DNA of 64,000 bases from Anthopleura xanthogrammica (GCA_964019055.1 OZ025208.1:5220453-5284452); one strand, 5' to 3'. Positions 11,471 through 24,107 are shown, counted from the first letter of the stretch. Made by a program: numbers and translations. The notes: generated from the sequence alone by a model not told the origin.

Positions 11471-14221
11471 ATGGATGTACACAAGTTCTTTGTTTTGCTG
11501 AGTGTTGATGCGGTTTTGGTATTATTTTTTTATGCTCATTCAAGCGAAGGGTTTTTATGGTGGGGTTCGAAAGAGAAGAAAATAGATGGAAAGTGGAGCG
11601 CGTGGTCTTCGTACAGTTCTTGCCAGATTCCATTGTCAAAAGACTCGTATCCTTATCGCTTTAAGCAAAGAAGTTGTACACAACCGGCTCCAAAAAACGG
11701 TGGGAAGCCATGTGCGGGTCAGTCAAGGCGTAATACACCGTGTTCTGACTGTGATACACCGCTTGGAATGGAAAGTAAGAGAATAGACGACTCACGAGTG
11801 ACAGCGTCTACATTCCACGCAGAATTTCCTCCCCATAAAGCTCGGTTAAATGGCCCTTCAGCTTGGTGCGCTGGGAATCTTGGTGGAGAGGTTTATCTTC
11901 AGGTAGATTTGCAAGGATTGTCATTAATAACTGCTGTTGCAACACAGGGGTTTTATCCTGATCCAAAGAAGCTTAGTCTACGTCTAGGAAGTGTCAGCAA
12001 GTATCGAATAACTTTTAGTGATGATGGCACCAGCTGGGAGGTACATCAAAACCGGTATAGAAATCATTCCGTTTTTAACGGCAATAAAAGAGATTCAAAA
12101 ACTGTTTTGAATATCCTTGAACCAAACATCGCAGCGAGATATGTGAGAATTGTTCCAACAGCACGGATACATTTTGCATGTATGAAACTTGAACTCTATG
12201 GTTGTAAGTTCAAGTGCGGAGGGTACCTTCCTCAAGCCCCTGGCGACCTTCTTGCTGCAAGTTGGGAAACTGAAAACATTGACTGTTTTTGGCAAGTCCA
12301 TTTACCCAAATCTACGAAGATCAATTTTGATTTTATTAACTTTGACTTGCCCTGCAGCATAGGTCAAGTAGACATACGAGGAAGTGGCTCATCATTTGGA
12401 AGGTCTCGGCTTTTGGCAAATTTATGTGACTATATCTCAGCACCTCCGCCAGTTGTATCCAATGGGAACAAAATGTGGATTCGCTTCCAGTCGAATTCCT
12501 CAGATCCCTTGATTGGATTATATGGAACATACTTTCCAAATTGTGACTATCAGTATAATTCCAGCGAGGGTGCACTAACCACTCCAAATTTTCCAAAGAA
12601 TTACAACCACAATTCATTATGCAAATGGTTGATTTCTGTACCGAAAGGGAAAGCTGTTAAGCTTACATTCTTTGATTTTGAGGTTGAGGGTGACCTAGAT
12701 GATGGCCCAAAATGTTCAAATGACTATGTCATTGTTACGGAAGGGAATGCATCAAGAACTGAAATTGGACGCTTTTGCAACACAAATAAACCTCCCAAGT
12801 ATCTCTGTAGTCATGGTAACAGGATTGAAATCCAGTTCAAGTCTGATGATATGCTATCATTTAAAGGGTTCAATGCTCTGTACAAAGCTAAGGAACCCAA
12901 TGCCCCTTGCATAGAACCTTCATCTACTATAATAACACCAAGTCCTACTATCTCCATCTTTTCATCTACCATTGCACCTCAAAATTATTCATCATCAGCA
13001 ATCTTGGGGATCATTCCAACTGCTACAGTCGCCATGTCATCAACTATCATTAGTAATTCATCCATTGGGATCCTCGGAGCAAGACCTGAACTCACTAATG
13101 TTATGGGTCAGAAGAAAAATGACGATGATGATGACAAGGAAAATGGCTTAACAACTATCATTATCATATCGGTTTTCAGTTTCATTGTTCTTGTTATGAT
13201 TATTGCAAGTGTAATCCCAAGTCTTATCCACGGCTGTGACAAGAGAAAAAGGGAGAGGGAATGGTTAGCTGCTGCAGCAGCAAGTACAGAAAAAAAGAAT
13301 TGTGTAGGAAATATATATGAAATGCAGCCCATCAAGTCTTCAGTGAATGTTGATGAAGAGAAGCCAGAACCTAATGAAACAACCGCCTTTCTTGACCCTG
13401 AACATGGTTTATCTGATAAGCACATAACAGCTAATGCAGCACCTTATCCATCTGTAGAAGAGCGGGAAGAGATAGATGGATCAGCTACTGAAGAATTTGG
13501 TTGTGATTTAGAATATGATCCTACAGATTTAAATTTGAATGTTTCATATGAAGATTTGGGTACCAGCTTTGCCACAGAAATGGCAATAATGATGAACCAC
13601 ATAAGTCCTGGAAAAGACAGGTCAGAATCCTATGCACTCCCACAAAGTGAGAATGATGACAACTCTATAGATAGGAATTCAAAGGCCCATGAGAACAAAA
13701 CTATTGAAAATAATAATGATAATGACCTAGCACCACAAGAAAAATCTTCTCAAGATACTCTGGAAAATGGAACCAGTGAAGACAATTGTGATGAACCTTC
13801 AGAGTTTGCAAGCCCAGAGGAAAAATCTATCCCAGATGATATTGACAGTGCAGAAGTTGTAGCAGGCATTGAAGAAAAAAATGACAAGCTTCAAAAAGCA
13901 CTCAATGATTTAAAAGCAACACTGACACAGGATCATTCTGACAGTGGAAGCATTCCAGAAATACACAACCCTGATACTAACAGTACTGTTTCTGTGAGTG
14001 GTTCACAGGAAATTCATAACATGCCGCCAGTTGATATTATCAACCCCATATGGGAAAGAAACACCACCAATGATCCTGGCAGAAAAAGACCACGGGAAGA
14101 AGACCATGAGAGCAAACATGGCACTGATGATAACCTTTCTGTTCCTGGAAATGATAAGGATTCTGGTCACTACTCTTCTAGCAGTGATCAGGCAACTTTG
14201 GGAACTGAAACATTTGTCTAA
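11471..14221 (+). CDS. Intronless TSP1/F5-8C/CUB/CUB membrane receptor
   Basis: A single 916-codon ORF predicting a type I membrane protein. Residues 1-27 form a hydrophobic signal peptide. A thrombospondin type-1 repeat (about 41-93, KWSAWSSYSSC, RSCTQPAPKNGGKPC) is followed by an F5/8 type C (discoidin) domain (about 94-244, ending ARYVRIVPTARI...MKLELYGC) and two CUB domains (about 248-356 and 357-478). A Ser/Thr-rich stalk (480-545) precedes one membrane helix (about 557-587) and a 330-residue acidic cytoplasmic tail. The tail ends ETFV, a class I PDZ-ligand pattern. The domains suggest extracellular ligand or matrix binding, in neuropilin-like style but in a different order. No intron borders are needed. 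The exact ortholog is unknown to me. Confidence 0.9.
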   Translation: MDVHKFFVLLSVDAVLVLFFYAHSSEGFLWWGSKEKKIDGKWSAWSSYSSCQIPLSKDSYPYRFKQRSCTQPAPKNGGKPCAGQSRRNTPCSDCDTPLGMESKRIDDSRVTASTFHAEFPPHKARLNGPSAWCAGNLGGEVYLQVDLQGLSLITAVATQGFYPDPKKLSLRLGSVSKYRITFSDDGTSWEVHQNRYRNHSVFNGNKRDSKTVLNILEPNIAARYVRIVPTARIHFACMKLELYGCKFKCGGYLPQAPGDLLAASWETENIDCFWQVHLPKSTKINFDFINFDLPCSIGQVDIRGSGSSFGRSRLLANLCDYISAPPPVVSNGNKMWIRFQSNSSDPLIGLYGTYFPNCDYQYNSSEGALTTPNFPKNYNHNSLCKWLISVPKGKAVKLTFFDFEVEGDLDDGPKCSNDYVIVTEGNASRTEIGRFCNTNKPPKYLCSHGNRIEIQFKSDDMLSFKGFNALYKAKEPNAPCIEPSSTIITPSPTISIFSSTIAPQNYSSSAILGIIPTATVAMSSTIISNSSIGILGARPELTNVMGQKKNDDDDDKENGLTTIIIISVFSFIVLVMIIASVIPSLIHGCDKRKREREWLAAAAASTEKKNCVGNIYEMQPIKSSVNVDEEKPEPNETTAFLDPEHGLSDKHITANAAPYPSVEEREEIDGSATEEFGCDLEYDPTDLNLNVSYEDLGTSFATEMAIMMNHISPGKDRSESYALPQSENDDNSIDRNSKAHENKTIENNNDNDLAPQEKSSQDTLENGTSEDNCDEPSEFASPEEKSIPDDIDSAEVVAGIEEKNDKLQKALNDLKATLTQDHSDSGSIPEIHNPDTNSTVSVSGSQEIHNMPPVDIINPIWERNTTNDPGRKRPREEDHESKHGTDDNLSVPGNDKDSGHYSSSSDQATLGTETFV

Positions 14222-14268
14222 TTATGTTTACAAGTTCAGACATTTTTGAGTAAAATATGTAGTTAAAG

Positions 14269-14567
14269 GGGCACTTGGACGAAAATCAATGAAAATTGGA
14301 AATGAATTGAAACTTGGCTTTATGGTTGCCAACCAACATATTTTCTTTACAGTCAAAAGTGGCGGATGAAAATTATCGATTTTTTTGCATCTAAATTGTG
14401 AGTAACACAACCCCATTGTTCTTTTAGCTTTTAAACCAAAATTTCTCAACTGCAAGTGGCTACCAGGCAAATATTTTCGCCAGTCTGGTTTTTCAAATTA
14501 TAATTATCAGAGTAATATTCGAATTATTCAGACTTTTGAAAATTGGGCCGTTTTCATCCAAGTGCCG
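14269..14567. mobile_element. MITE-like element, GGCACTTGGACGAAAAT ends
   Basis: Left end GGGGCACTTGGACGAAAAT and right end GTTTTCATCCAAGTGCC are inverted repeats. About 300 bp, noncoding, directly after the receptor stop codon, so it may contribute to its 3' UTR. Confidence 0.7.
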
Positions 14568-15623
14568 TTTTATATTTAACTGGGACATTTCAATTCATTA
14601 GCAAGGAGTAGAGAGAGCTGGAGAAAAATGGGAGAAGGTACTATGCATCATTTGATTTAGTCTTTAACAAGACTGATAATGAAAATGAAGGGAGACTTTG
14701 ACGGTAGGGCAGTGCATACTGTCATTTGCGGCTGCATGCTTGTGCACATCCACAACTAGTATAGTCATGCTCCCCTTTAGTTCCACCTGTAGTTATCTCA
14801 CATGCAAATTATCGACACATCGTTGTGATCCTCCTCTCTCTTTTGTTAATGATAATAGTCCTTTTATCAATGAACAATATTTTGATATTCTTTTGAAAAA
14901 AGATAACCAGAGTGCAAACACTATCCATGAAACAGTACTATATAACTAGGACTAATTCATAAGAAATAACACGAATAGAACAGAAAAAAAATTAATAGAG
15001 TGATCGCACTTAGAGTGGTTTTCATTAACCCATGAAACAAAGTGTTCTTATTAAAGTGTCATAGTCAGATAAACACAATAGAAAACAAAAGAATTAGAGT
15101 GAAGTAATGCATAATACACTAAAGTGTATTTCACAGGTTTATGAGAATCACTCTAACCGGAGCTAAAGTACTAAATAAATAGTGCACAGTAGCACTAATT
15201 AAATAATGGCAAACAAAGGATTTTGTATGATACTATTTAGATTTTAGTACTTTTGCATGGGTCAAGCTAAGTGCGATAACTATAATATTTTGTACTATCT
15301 GTTTCACAGATTAAGAGAAACTGAAATATGGCGAAAAAATATTAAGATTTTAAGTTTATTTTATAGATTTAAGAGATATTTATATTCAGTATGAACATAT
15401 ATTGTAGTGATTCAGAAGTTCATATATAATTTTCAACAGGATATACTTAATACTTGATTTATATTTAATTTATAACAGGTGCTAGTTTGATATTGAACTA
15501 TGAAATGCTAAACAATATTTTGTTTTTTTTTTGATTCAGGGAAATAAATGGGCGTTTGTTTTGTGACTACTCATTTGAAAGTTTTTTCATCCATATCATT
15601 CTTCTTCTTACTTATCTGGAATA

Positions 15624-15854
15624 GTACCTTTCACAGTTCCCTGCACCATCTTGAAAGGTATAGCTGTGCCTTTGCATCGAAGCGAGACGAGTGATGGTGA
15701 GCTTGCAATGATAGAGACCTTTCTTAAACACCTTCCACAATTATTCACATGACTCGTGTCTATCATTGCAAGCTCATTGTTGGTCTCGCTTGGATGCAAA
15801 TTAATTAAGGCACCGCTAGCTATCAAGATGGCACAGGGAACTGTGAAAGGGACT
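15624..15854. mobile_element. MITE-like inverted repeat (family A, second copy)
   Basis: Arms begin AGTACCTTTCACAGTTCCCT and end AGGGAACTGTGAAAGGGACT; the arms stay paired for about 90 bp (CTATCATTGCAAGCTCA against TGAGCTTGCAATGATAG). Same family as 4843-5030. Confidence 0.75.
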
Positions 15855-18236
15855 ACGGTAGCTACTCTACCAATGGAATTCTGGCTAATGTATTTTACTT
15901 GAAACTAATGCCTTCAGTATATTTGTGTAGGCATAATAATGCTCTACATGAAGGATAAATTTGAATTAATCTTGGTTTTTCATTTCCACTCTTCCAAAGA
16001 AAAATTAACAAAAATCCCTCTTGTGCCAAAAAAAAATCAAAAGTACTATTTGTATGGCTTGGAATAGTATGTACACTTGATAGCCGTTGAGCCTGCATTC
16101 AAACAACTTCATGATCAGTGGCCATCAGGAAAGGCATACAATCATGATCTTTAATTTAATTTTTTTTTCTTTGAGCCTTAACTTATCCAGTGTGACTTTA
16201 TCAATTAAAGCACTCAAATATAGTATACATATACTGTATATATAATTATATTGGTCAAATAAAATACAGCTCAGATCAGGTGCACTTAAATTTTTTTAAG
16301 TTTGGTTTTTAATTGCAAATTCTACTTTCCTATATACAATTTTTACACAATCCTTTATTATTATAACTAGCTATACATTTTTATACATTTTAGTAATTTA
16401 ATAATTCATTGAAAAAGAGTGATAGCATTTATTGATGAATGGTCAATCACTAAACTCTGGCTTCACCAAAAAGTTCCTCAAATTTTAAGTAATACTGTTC
16501 AACTAGTTTGTTTATACTAAAACAATAAGCCTTCTTGGCATTGGCCTCATGCTACAATTAAAATGCCCATATGGCTGCACCTTGTGGACAAATGACCCTC
16601 AGTTCATTCAGGCTGTAGATTAGACATTTTGTGTTAACTTTAGTGTTAAATACGATCACTCCATTGGATACCCTACAATACAATACCTCGGCTTAAATAT
16701 ACAGCTATTTCAAAAAGGTTGAAGGGGCGAACCATGATTGGCAATCAGTGATTGGTGAGGTAAAACTCTAACCAAGTAAAATGAGACCTTTTCAATTGAA
16801 AATTCACAAGGTAAATGAGCCATACTATTCGCCATCTAATGTCTTTGTTGAATGGTGTATCGTAGGCATCGTTTAGGTAAGAATATGAAGGAATGCTTTT
16901 CCTGAAATAGCTGTATACCGGTATTTCACATTCTAAATTGTGCTACAATCACATTATATGGCCACACAGAGATAAGTATTTCATTATTTTGACAAAATAT
17001 CTTTAGTGGGTGCATTGATCAAGTACTGTAAGATATTAACAAAAATAAATAAATTTTCTTTATCTCTGAGCGGCCATATAATACTGCCTAATAATTCTAC
17101 AGCACACCTAATCATCAATGAAAAATCTTGTTTTTCCAATTTCTTAACAAAAATTTTTTGTTGCAAAACAAAAATTAGATATACACCTGTTAAGAGGAAG
17201 ACAAAAATAGGTATTTCATTGATGATTACATATATGTACTAGAGACGTTTTTAAACTTCATTTGCTTATTATAATAAAAAAAAAATCAAACAAATCCTGT
17301 AAATAATTATTTAAAACCCTAAAAATCATTATTTTAAAAATTATGCAAAATACCATGAAAGGATGGATACTACAGCTGATACACATCAGCAGATCATAAC
17401 CTACAATCAATGTTACTGTTACTTGATGATTATATAGTGATCTATAACACCTTAAAAAGACACGAGTGAAAAACGCACTGCGCATGCTCTGAAGTTCAGC
17501 AGAAAATTCATAGACGAGTCATGTTTACAAAGAAAACCATTGGAGATTTACATGTCTTCTATTATGTGAATTTCTCTCATTATTTGACCAGGGAAAGAAA
17601 ATAACTAAACTAATGTGTCAGGAAAAAATAAGCATTAGCTTTCCATTAACAGTCTTACTAAATGCCAGTAAATCTCCAATGGTTTCTTTATAAATACAGC
17701 AAACTTCCGAGCATGTGCAGTGTGTTTTTCACTCGTGTCCCTTAAAACTTGTTTGAATGAATAACAATATTTAATGACACAGCTGGCCGTTCATCTGGCC
17801 TGTGTCATTAAGTTTTCAGTTATAAAAAATTGCTTTTTCCACTCTACCAGGAAGAATATGCAAAATTTACCAGGACTCTGAAAGTCAACACGCACTCTTG
17901 GAGACGTTCTTCTGGCTATGATAGTCCAGTTTTAAGTAATCACACCCACACACAAGTGATATACATTATTACCTATTAACAAATAATACAAAACTACACC
18001 CATATCTGCTAATTTTAAATGTGATAATGCTTAAGGTTTCATTGATAGATCAAATTCAGAGATCTTGTGTATTTTAAAACTAATATTTTTGTAAAAAAAG
18101 GTAATTCTATTAATACCTCACTAGGACAGCTGGGATGTGAAGCTGTGCAGATTTTTTTTAAATCATAATTATTTTTGATTTGTAATATGAATATTGAATT
18201 GATGATACTATGCATTCATGTACATTATTTTATTTG
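15855..18236. other. Intergenic AT-rich stretch with degenerate MITEs
   Basis: No gene seen. It holds an inverted-repeat element at about 16699-16918 (ends TACAGCTATTTCAAAAAGGTT and GAAATAGCTGTA, shared with 19277-19565) and another at about 17455-17755 (ends GACACGAGTGAAAAAC and GTTTTTCACTCGTGTC, inner AACCATTGGAGATTTAC arm). Confidence 0.6.
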
Positions 18237-18584
18237 TACCAATCCACCTTTTCGGCGATAGGCTTTCACTTGGTGACGTAGTGTTACGGTCACCAAAAAG
18301 TTCGGACATTGTTGTTGAATTGCCATACGATCGTACTAACTTTTGTACAATTTATTGACTTGATTTGTTTATTCTTTTCTCACAATTTTAGCGAAACTAT
18401 CTAAATACTTTATTCTTAAAGAAGTTTTGCTGAGATTTTGAGGACAGAATAAACGAATCAAGTAGATAAATTGTATAAAAGTTAGTACGATCGTATGGCA
18501 ATTCGACAACAATGTCCGAACTTTTTGGTGACCGTAACACTACGTCACCACGTGAAAGCCTATCGCCGAAAAGGTGGATTGGTA
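18237..18584. mobile_element. 348-bp near-perfect palindromic MITE
   Basis: TACCAATCCACCTTTTCGGC is inverted at the right end. Each arm is about 130 bp and almost identical (shared CATACGATCGTACTAACTTT), with a short AT spacer. Flanking TA may be the target duplication. It lies just 3' of the first E2F gene. Confidence 0.85.
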
Positions 18585-18597
18585 ACAGTACAGATAT

Positions 18598-18737
18598 AAA
18601 CTGTCCCTGTAGAAGAGATCAAATGCAGCTCAATTTGATGGATAAAAACAATAGGTTCCATTTCTCAGAAGATTGAAATTCTCTTGTTTTGACCTCCAAA
18701 TTGAGCTGCTCTGACATCATGTGCAAGGGGTTTATAA
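18598..18737. mobile_element. TAGACCCCTTGCA MITE, copy 2 (degenerate 5' end)
   Basis: Retains the inner arms (CAGCTCAATTTGATGG, CCTCCAAATTGAGCTGCTC) and the right end CAAGGGGTTTATA; the left end is worn. It lies about 60 bp downstream of the first E2F stop codon, so it may fall within the 3' UTR. Confidence 0.7.
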
Positions 18738-18795
18738 TCACCATGCATTCAGTCCAGCTCTGATGCAATTTTTTAGAGATATCAATGTGTGAAGC

Positions 18796-21700
18796 TCAAA
18801 AATTGATATTTGTTGGTACAGTCCCCCCAGGTAAAGTCAATTCACCTGAAATATCATAAGCATCAAACAAGTCTGCTATGCCTTCAGTATCCTGAAGGCT
18901 GAATAACTGATAGTCCTCATCTGTTAGTGAAGGTGATAATGGTACCAAGCAGTCCTCTTCAAGATCACTTGGTAGAGTGTCCCGAGTTTGGAGAAGTACA
19001 TTACTTTTCGTTGGACTGATGTCAGGAGATATGCTCTGCTTGATATGAGACAGAGGCAGTGTTTTGTCTTTTGGTACCAGCGCAGGGTTTTCACTTCTGC
19101 ATTTCTCAGGGGAAGAGGCTGGCTTTATTGGTGATAAGTTTTTCATAGGTGAAGGTGGGTCACTCTCTTTGTCATCAGGACAAAGAAACACTTCTATTGC
19201 CCCTCTAATGCTTTTCAGCCATATTTGGATACTCTGAAAGGTTAATGTTAATGTTTCATTTAGATTCTTGATTCACTTGTATACAGCTATTTCAAAAAAG
19301 GTTGGTGAATGTTTTGTTGCTTGTTGCATGCCAAGCCCAACATGCAGTGTGGGCAATGTGAATTCAAGCACCAAAAGGCCAAAACAATGTAAAGTTTTCC
19401 CAAACTTTGTCTGCAGGTTTTTCCAGCATATTTTCTTTTGTACTGATACTATTTGTATATGAATATAATACATTTCAAGCTTGGTAAGCAACATGTGACA
19501 TGCAGCATGCAACAAGCAACAAGCAACAAAACCTTCACCAACCTTTTTTGAAATAGCTGAATATGCCCAAATTACTTTTTTTGAGATGGATTTTAATATT
19601 TGAAGCATTTTGAATTCCATTGAACCCTGTATGCAATGCCTATGCAATGGCAATGTGCCATGTATTATATACCATTTTGCTCAGCTTTTGTAATTATTTA
19701 TAGTTTTCTTCAGATTGAACTGAAGACCTGTGTGTCATACATCAGAAATGGGAGAAAAGCTTTGATCATCATATCAACCTCTTGCTAAGTGCTGATCGAT
19801 GGGGACAAAAGTTGCAACAGGTTTTTAACAGCAAATAAACTACTATAAATTGTTTACCTTAAAGAATTAATTGATTGACTGAAGTATACAGTGCCAATTA
19901 AGCTGTTGCAACTTTTGTCTTGATCAATAAGTAGAATGTATAGCAGTGGTACTAACTTAAAAACCTGTCTTGCAATGCTGCTGCTAAGAGGGCCCACAGC
20001 TGGAGAACTCTTGTGAGCTGACAGCAATCTTACATACCAACCAAGGACAAGCTAGCCACATACCTATCATATTGCTAGAATAGCTTCTATAAGCAATTAT
20101 GACATCAAGCAAAACACTCTTACCTCATTGGGATCAGGTACTTCAAGTCTTGTTTCGGGTGGTGCTTTGATTGCAATCACAGTCTGATCTTTAAAGTTCT
20201 TGATGTCTCTTATGTCTCGATAAGTAACATATGCATAAGTGGAAAATGTTAAGGAAGCAAAGATAGTTATTTCAAGATAACTGCATCTATTTATATTAGA
20301 CTTTTGCAGCTGGTATTTTATGATACAATAATAATGACATGAGCAATATTAGATGAAGCACTTGGTGATAGCCAATACAAACAGTGGGATCAATTTATGG
20401 AAGTAGGTTTTAACCAGCTGTTTGATTAAGCTTAAACACAATTTTTTTTGCAAAAACATTAGGTCTAGAATTTTTCGTTAGGCAAAATTACTGGAAGAAA
20501 AATTCAACAATACAAACAAGTAAATTAAAAATGCTCACAACCAAAAACACTTTGGTATATATACCATAAATCCTCTGTTAAGTGCCCCCTATCAAATAAC
20601 CTCCCCCCCTCCCCCATCACACAAAAACTGAAATATAGGGGAAATCATATAAGCACATCATAATGCTTTAATCCTGAGTTTACTGTGTTTAAATAAAGTT
20701 ATCAAATCATATTATATCTTGATAGTGTAGATGGTACTGACTTGCTGGCACTAAATCAATAAGCCCCCCTTAAAGGTGCCTGAAATAAATAAGCCCCCCG
20801 TCTGGTGGCTTAATAGAGGATTTACGGTAATTAAATGATCCTACCAAAAATAAAGACAATAATTTTTTTGATATAATTCACCACAGCTGTGCACAGATAG
20901 ATTGTAAAATCCATATTTGTCTCCATTTTTTTTAAATTTCAATCCCCCCTCCCCTTTATCTCTCTGTCATGCTTTAGGAAATTCAAAAGACCCCACCTTT
21001 TTCAATGCCATCACAATCAAAATACCTCATATGCAGATAAGGGCATTAGCTATTGTTAAGAGACGAACATCATAATATGAAACTAAACATGAAAGGATAT
21101 TTGGCAGTGTCTTTATCTTCTGTTAGGAACTTCAGCTCTGATCGGCAGTTGTCAATAAACTGATCAAGCTGATTTTCTTTAGCTTCAAGATCGGCAATGT
21201 CTGTGTGTAAATCCATGATAAGAGGAGTTATTTCTGCTTGACTGCTGTTATGTAGACAAGCACCCCTGAATAAAGAACAACACAAAGGTTACAAAACGTT
21301 TGGTGAAAAAAAGTGCATGGAGACTTCAATTTGCTTTCTGATATGAACTGTTAAGGGGATATTTTTTACAGTGAATTTTATCAAAATTCTAAAAAATTAA
21401 GCTAATTATTAATCTTGAATTCAAAATTTTTTTGTGGCATGTTTTAATTTATTTATTATAATTTGTTCTAGGTAAATTTATGAAAGAAGTTTTGAATCCT
21501 ACTAACCCACTGGGTTTATTTAGTTGCAAAAACATTGTAATTAACTTGACGACTGACGATCAAGCACTAAGCAGAAAATACCACACCCAACTGAATCAGA
21601 ACAATAACAACCCTTTATTCCTACTAGCTAGGAGAGTCTGACCTGACCATATATGTTTATTTACACAAGTGTTTTAACTTGAATAGATAGATATACCAGA

Positions 21701-23874
21701 TCTTTTTATTAAAAAGTGGCAATAACCCCAAAAACAATTTTAAAAATGAGGAACATAGTTATTTATCATTAACTGTGAAATTCTTTTTCTCCAGCTGTGA
21801 TTGTTAAAAAGATAATCAGTTAAGTGGAAAAAAAGTGCATGCTTCACAAATGTATGCCAGATGAAATATCTGAACTGAACTGAATAGTAAGGATTGTTAT
21901 TCAATAACATGTGGTTAATTGTTAAACACTTTCAAAGCTCTTACGAGGCTTGTAATAATTATAATATGTCTATGTAAAGATAAGATGCTATCACATGAGC
22001 CATGATGACTAATAGATGCATTGATCCAGAACTGCACATGTAGTGTTAATGCAAGCATAATATATAAAATTTGCTTAGGTGCATCTGTTTATTGAAGTCT
22101 AAAAATCCTAATAACAAGAAATCTGAGAAGAAATGAAGAAAGTGTTGGTTGTTTGGTGGTTGTATTATCAGTGATATTCCCTCGCACATGCCTGTTCAAA
22201 CAAGTGGTGATCTTAGATATCTCAGTGAGCAACCAAGTGAAGAAAAAAAGCATTAATAGGAGCACTTGTGAATGCATTCTTGCAAGAAATAAGAAGCTTT
22301 AGAAAAAGAGGAAAGTGTTTTTTCATGAAAATCCTGTGTTTGAGGAACTGTCCTTTGAAGGGGGAAAATATCTTTTTTGATTATCTTACCTCCATTGTAT
22401 ATTGTTCTTGGATTTCTTTTCAATCAGGCCTATTCCCTCTAGCACATTAGTGATATCATAAATGCGACGTTTCTGTACAGACAACACATCAGCCGCATGG
22501 TTGAGGTCCAAAACTCCATCTGGAGATGCTCTGATCAGCCCAACAAACTTTTTTGTGAGGATCCCGAGCGAGGTGTCATATCTTGTTTTTTCAAGAGGAG
22601 ATGTTGCTATCACTGTTGTTTCGAAAAAAAAAAAAAAAGGAAAACTTGGATTCAACATAGGATTAAAATATTTGCATAAAGTTTGTCATTACCACTGACC
22701 CAGAAAATTATATTGTCCCATGCTAAATCTGTTCAAATTAATAAAATACAAAAAAAAACCTTGTACAACTTGAAATAAAGTGATTGTGCTGACGCAAATT
22801 CAAATTTCCAATGCGGTGTTTCAGTCTACTAACTTAAGTTAAAAAGATTACCAGTAAAAAAATCAAGATATAGGAAGTACTTGTGAAAGCTAAGGAAAAC
22901 ACAAGATAATTGTTTCCTGTTGAAACGAAATAATATTTGGAAAGAATATTTGGTTAAAGTCGAAATATTTCCCTTCAAATCTTAAAAACTACCTTTCAAA
23001 ATGATGATCAGAAGTTTATTTCGAAAGAAGAGAGGGACAAAGCGAACTTTTTTATTTCGCGCCACGAATTTAATAATTACGCGAAAAGCCCGCCAAATCC
23101 TCAATCCTTGAATAAGTAGTAAGATTTTTTGTGCACGAATGCATTAAACGGAATAAAACCCGAGAAACTAGAACAAATTGATAGAGAATCTAAGAATATT
23201 ATGTTGAAAATGGCTCAACGTGGTCTGTTATTTGAAGATCACATCAAGATAAACCCATTTGAGTGTTCAAGCCACGATAGGGAAGCCATTGTGCAGTAAA
23301 GTGTGAAGCGAATTCGGTTCTAGAAAGTTTTTGAAATCTAATTTAGCATCATAACTATTTGATTGAACAGAGAACAAGGATAAAAAGAAGGATGCAATTC
23401 ATATAAACCAATAAGTTTTGCTATACATACGTGTGGGATAAACTTCAGAATCTCGACGAAATCGTTTTTTATTACGAACTTTCGGCGTCTTGAACCCAGA
23501 TTGAAAAATCCTCGGTGATTCATCCAGATCAAGTCTACGTTTTGCCTGAAATTATATTTCAAAAATTATTTATATGCAATATAATAGTTCTCAAATACAG
23601 AATATCGCATACTTCCAGGTTTCTATATTCTAAATCAGTCAATGCGTACCTGTGGTCTTTGTTGTGTAGTCACGAATCGTTCTTTCTGTTGGCTCGAATC
23701 TGGCGTGAATGGAGTCTTTTCCTTCAAAGTTTCATGATTGCTGTCTTTGATCTTTGCTTTATTTACACCCTTCGACCCTTCTGAGGTCTTAGATAGGACA
23801 GCATTCAATTGTGATGAATTTGAACGTAAAGGATGTCGCCCATGAGATCCAGAAGAGTGTCTTCGCGTCGCCAT
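18796..23874 (-). CDS. E2F: E2F1/2/3-like transcription factor (paralog a)
   Basis: Activator-type E2F, a DP partner controlling S-phase genes and bound by Rb. Six coding exons: 23650-23874, 23431-23545, 22390-22612, 21101-21265, 20124-20238, 18796-19233; total 426 residues. Exon 2 opens with AKRRLDLD, matching the cyclin A/CDK2-binding motif of E2F1-3. The winged-helix DNA-binding domain is in exon 3 ([16 protein letters not shown]). Exon 4 is the coiled coil, exons 5-6 the marked box ([33 protein letters not shown]), and the C-terminus has the Rb-binding motif ([17 protein letters not shown]). The intron between exons 4 and 5 is U12-type: donor ATATCCTTT, branch TTCCTTAAC, acceptor CCAC. 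All junction phases agree. Confidence 0.95.
19277..19565. mobile_element. MITE-like inverted repeat in E2F intron
   Basis: Left arm ACAGCTATTTCAAAAAAGGT and right arm ACCTTTTTTGAAATAGCTGA, about 60 bp each, also containing GCAACAAGCAACAAAAC. It explains spurious open frames on both strands. Lies in the last intron of E2F paralog a. Confidence 0.75.
21093..21100 (-). other. U12-type (AT-AC) 5' splice site, E2F paralog a
   Basis: On the minus strand the exon ends GCCAA and the intron opens ATATCCTTTC. Its acceptor end at 20239-20256 reads TTCCTTAACATTTTCCAC, i.e. a consensus U12 branch site followed by AC. Splicing this way gives NYAYVT at the marked box start, as the E2F family requires. Confidence 0.92.
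23054..23098 (-). promoter_or_regulatory. Cluster of E2F sites inside the E2F gene
   Basis: Within the intron between exons 2 and 3, the minus strand carries TTTGGCGGG (about 23090-23098), TTTTCGCG (about 23080-23087) and GGCGCGAAA (about 23055-23063) within 45 bp. It could be an internal promoter or enhancer, as with the E2F-regulated intronic promoter of mammalian E2F3b. Confidence 0.55.
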
Positions 23875-24107
23875 ATTTATTCCTTCGAGGTCAGTACGAA
23901 TTATGCTCAGTAGTCCTCAAATACTCCAAGTTTAGACTGAAATACTGCCACAATTCGTAAGTATAGCAACGGTTAGCTTATCTTGCGAATTTCTGAGCCT
24001 CGATGCCTTTATAATCCGGGTAGATTCGAATGGATTCTTCAAAAAATCTTCTTCCTACGAAGCTATTGAGGGAATCCACACAAAAGACCACAACACTCAA
24101 AACAAAA

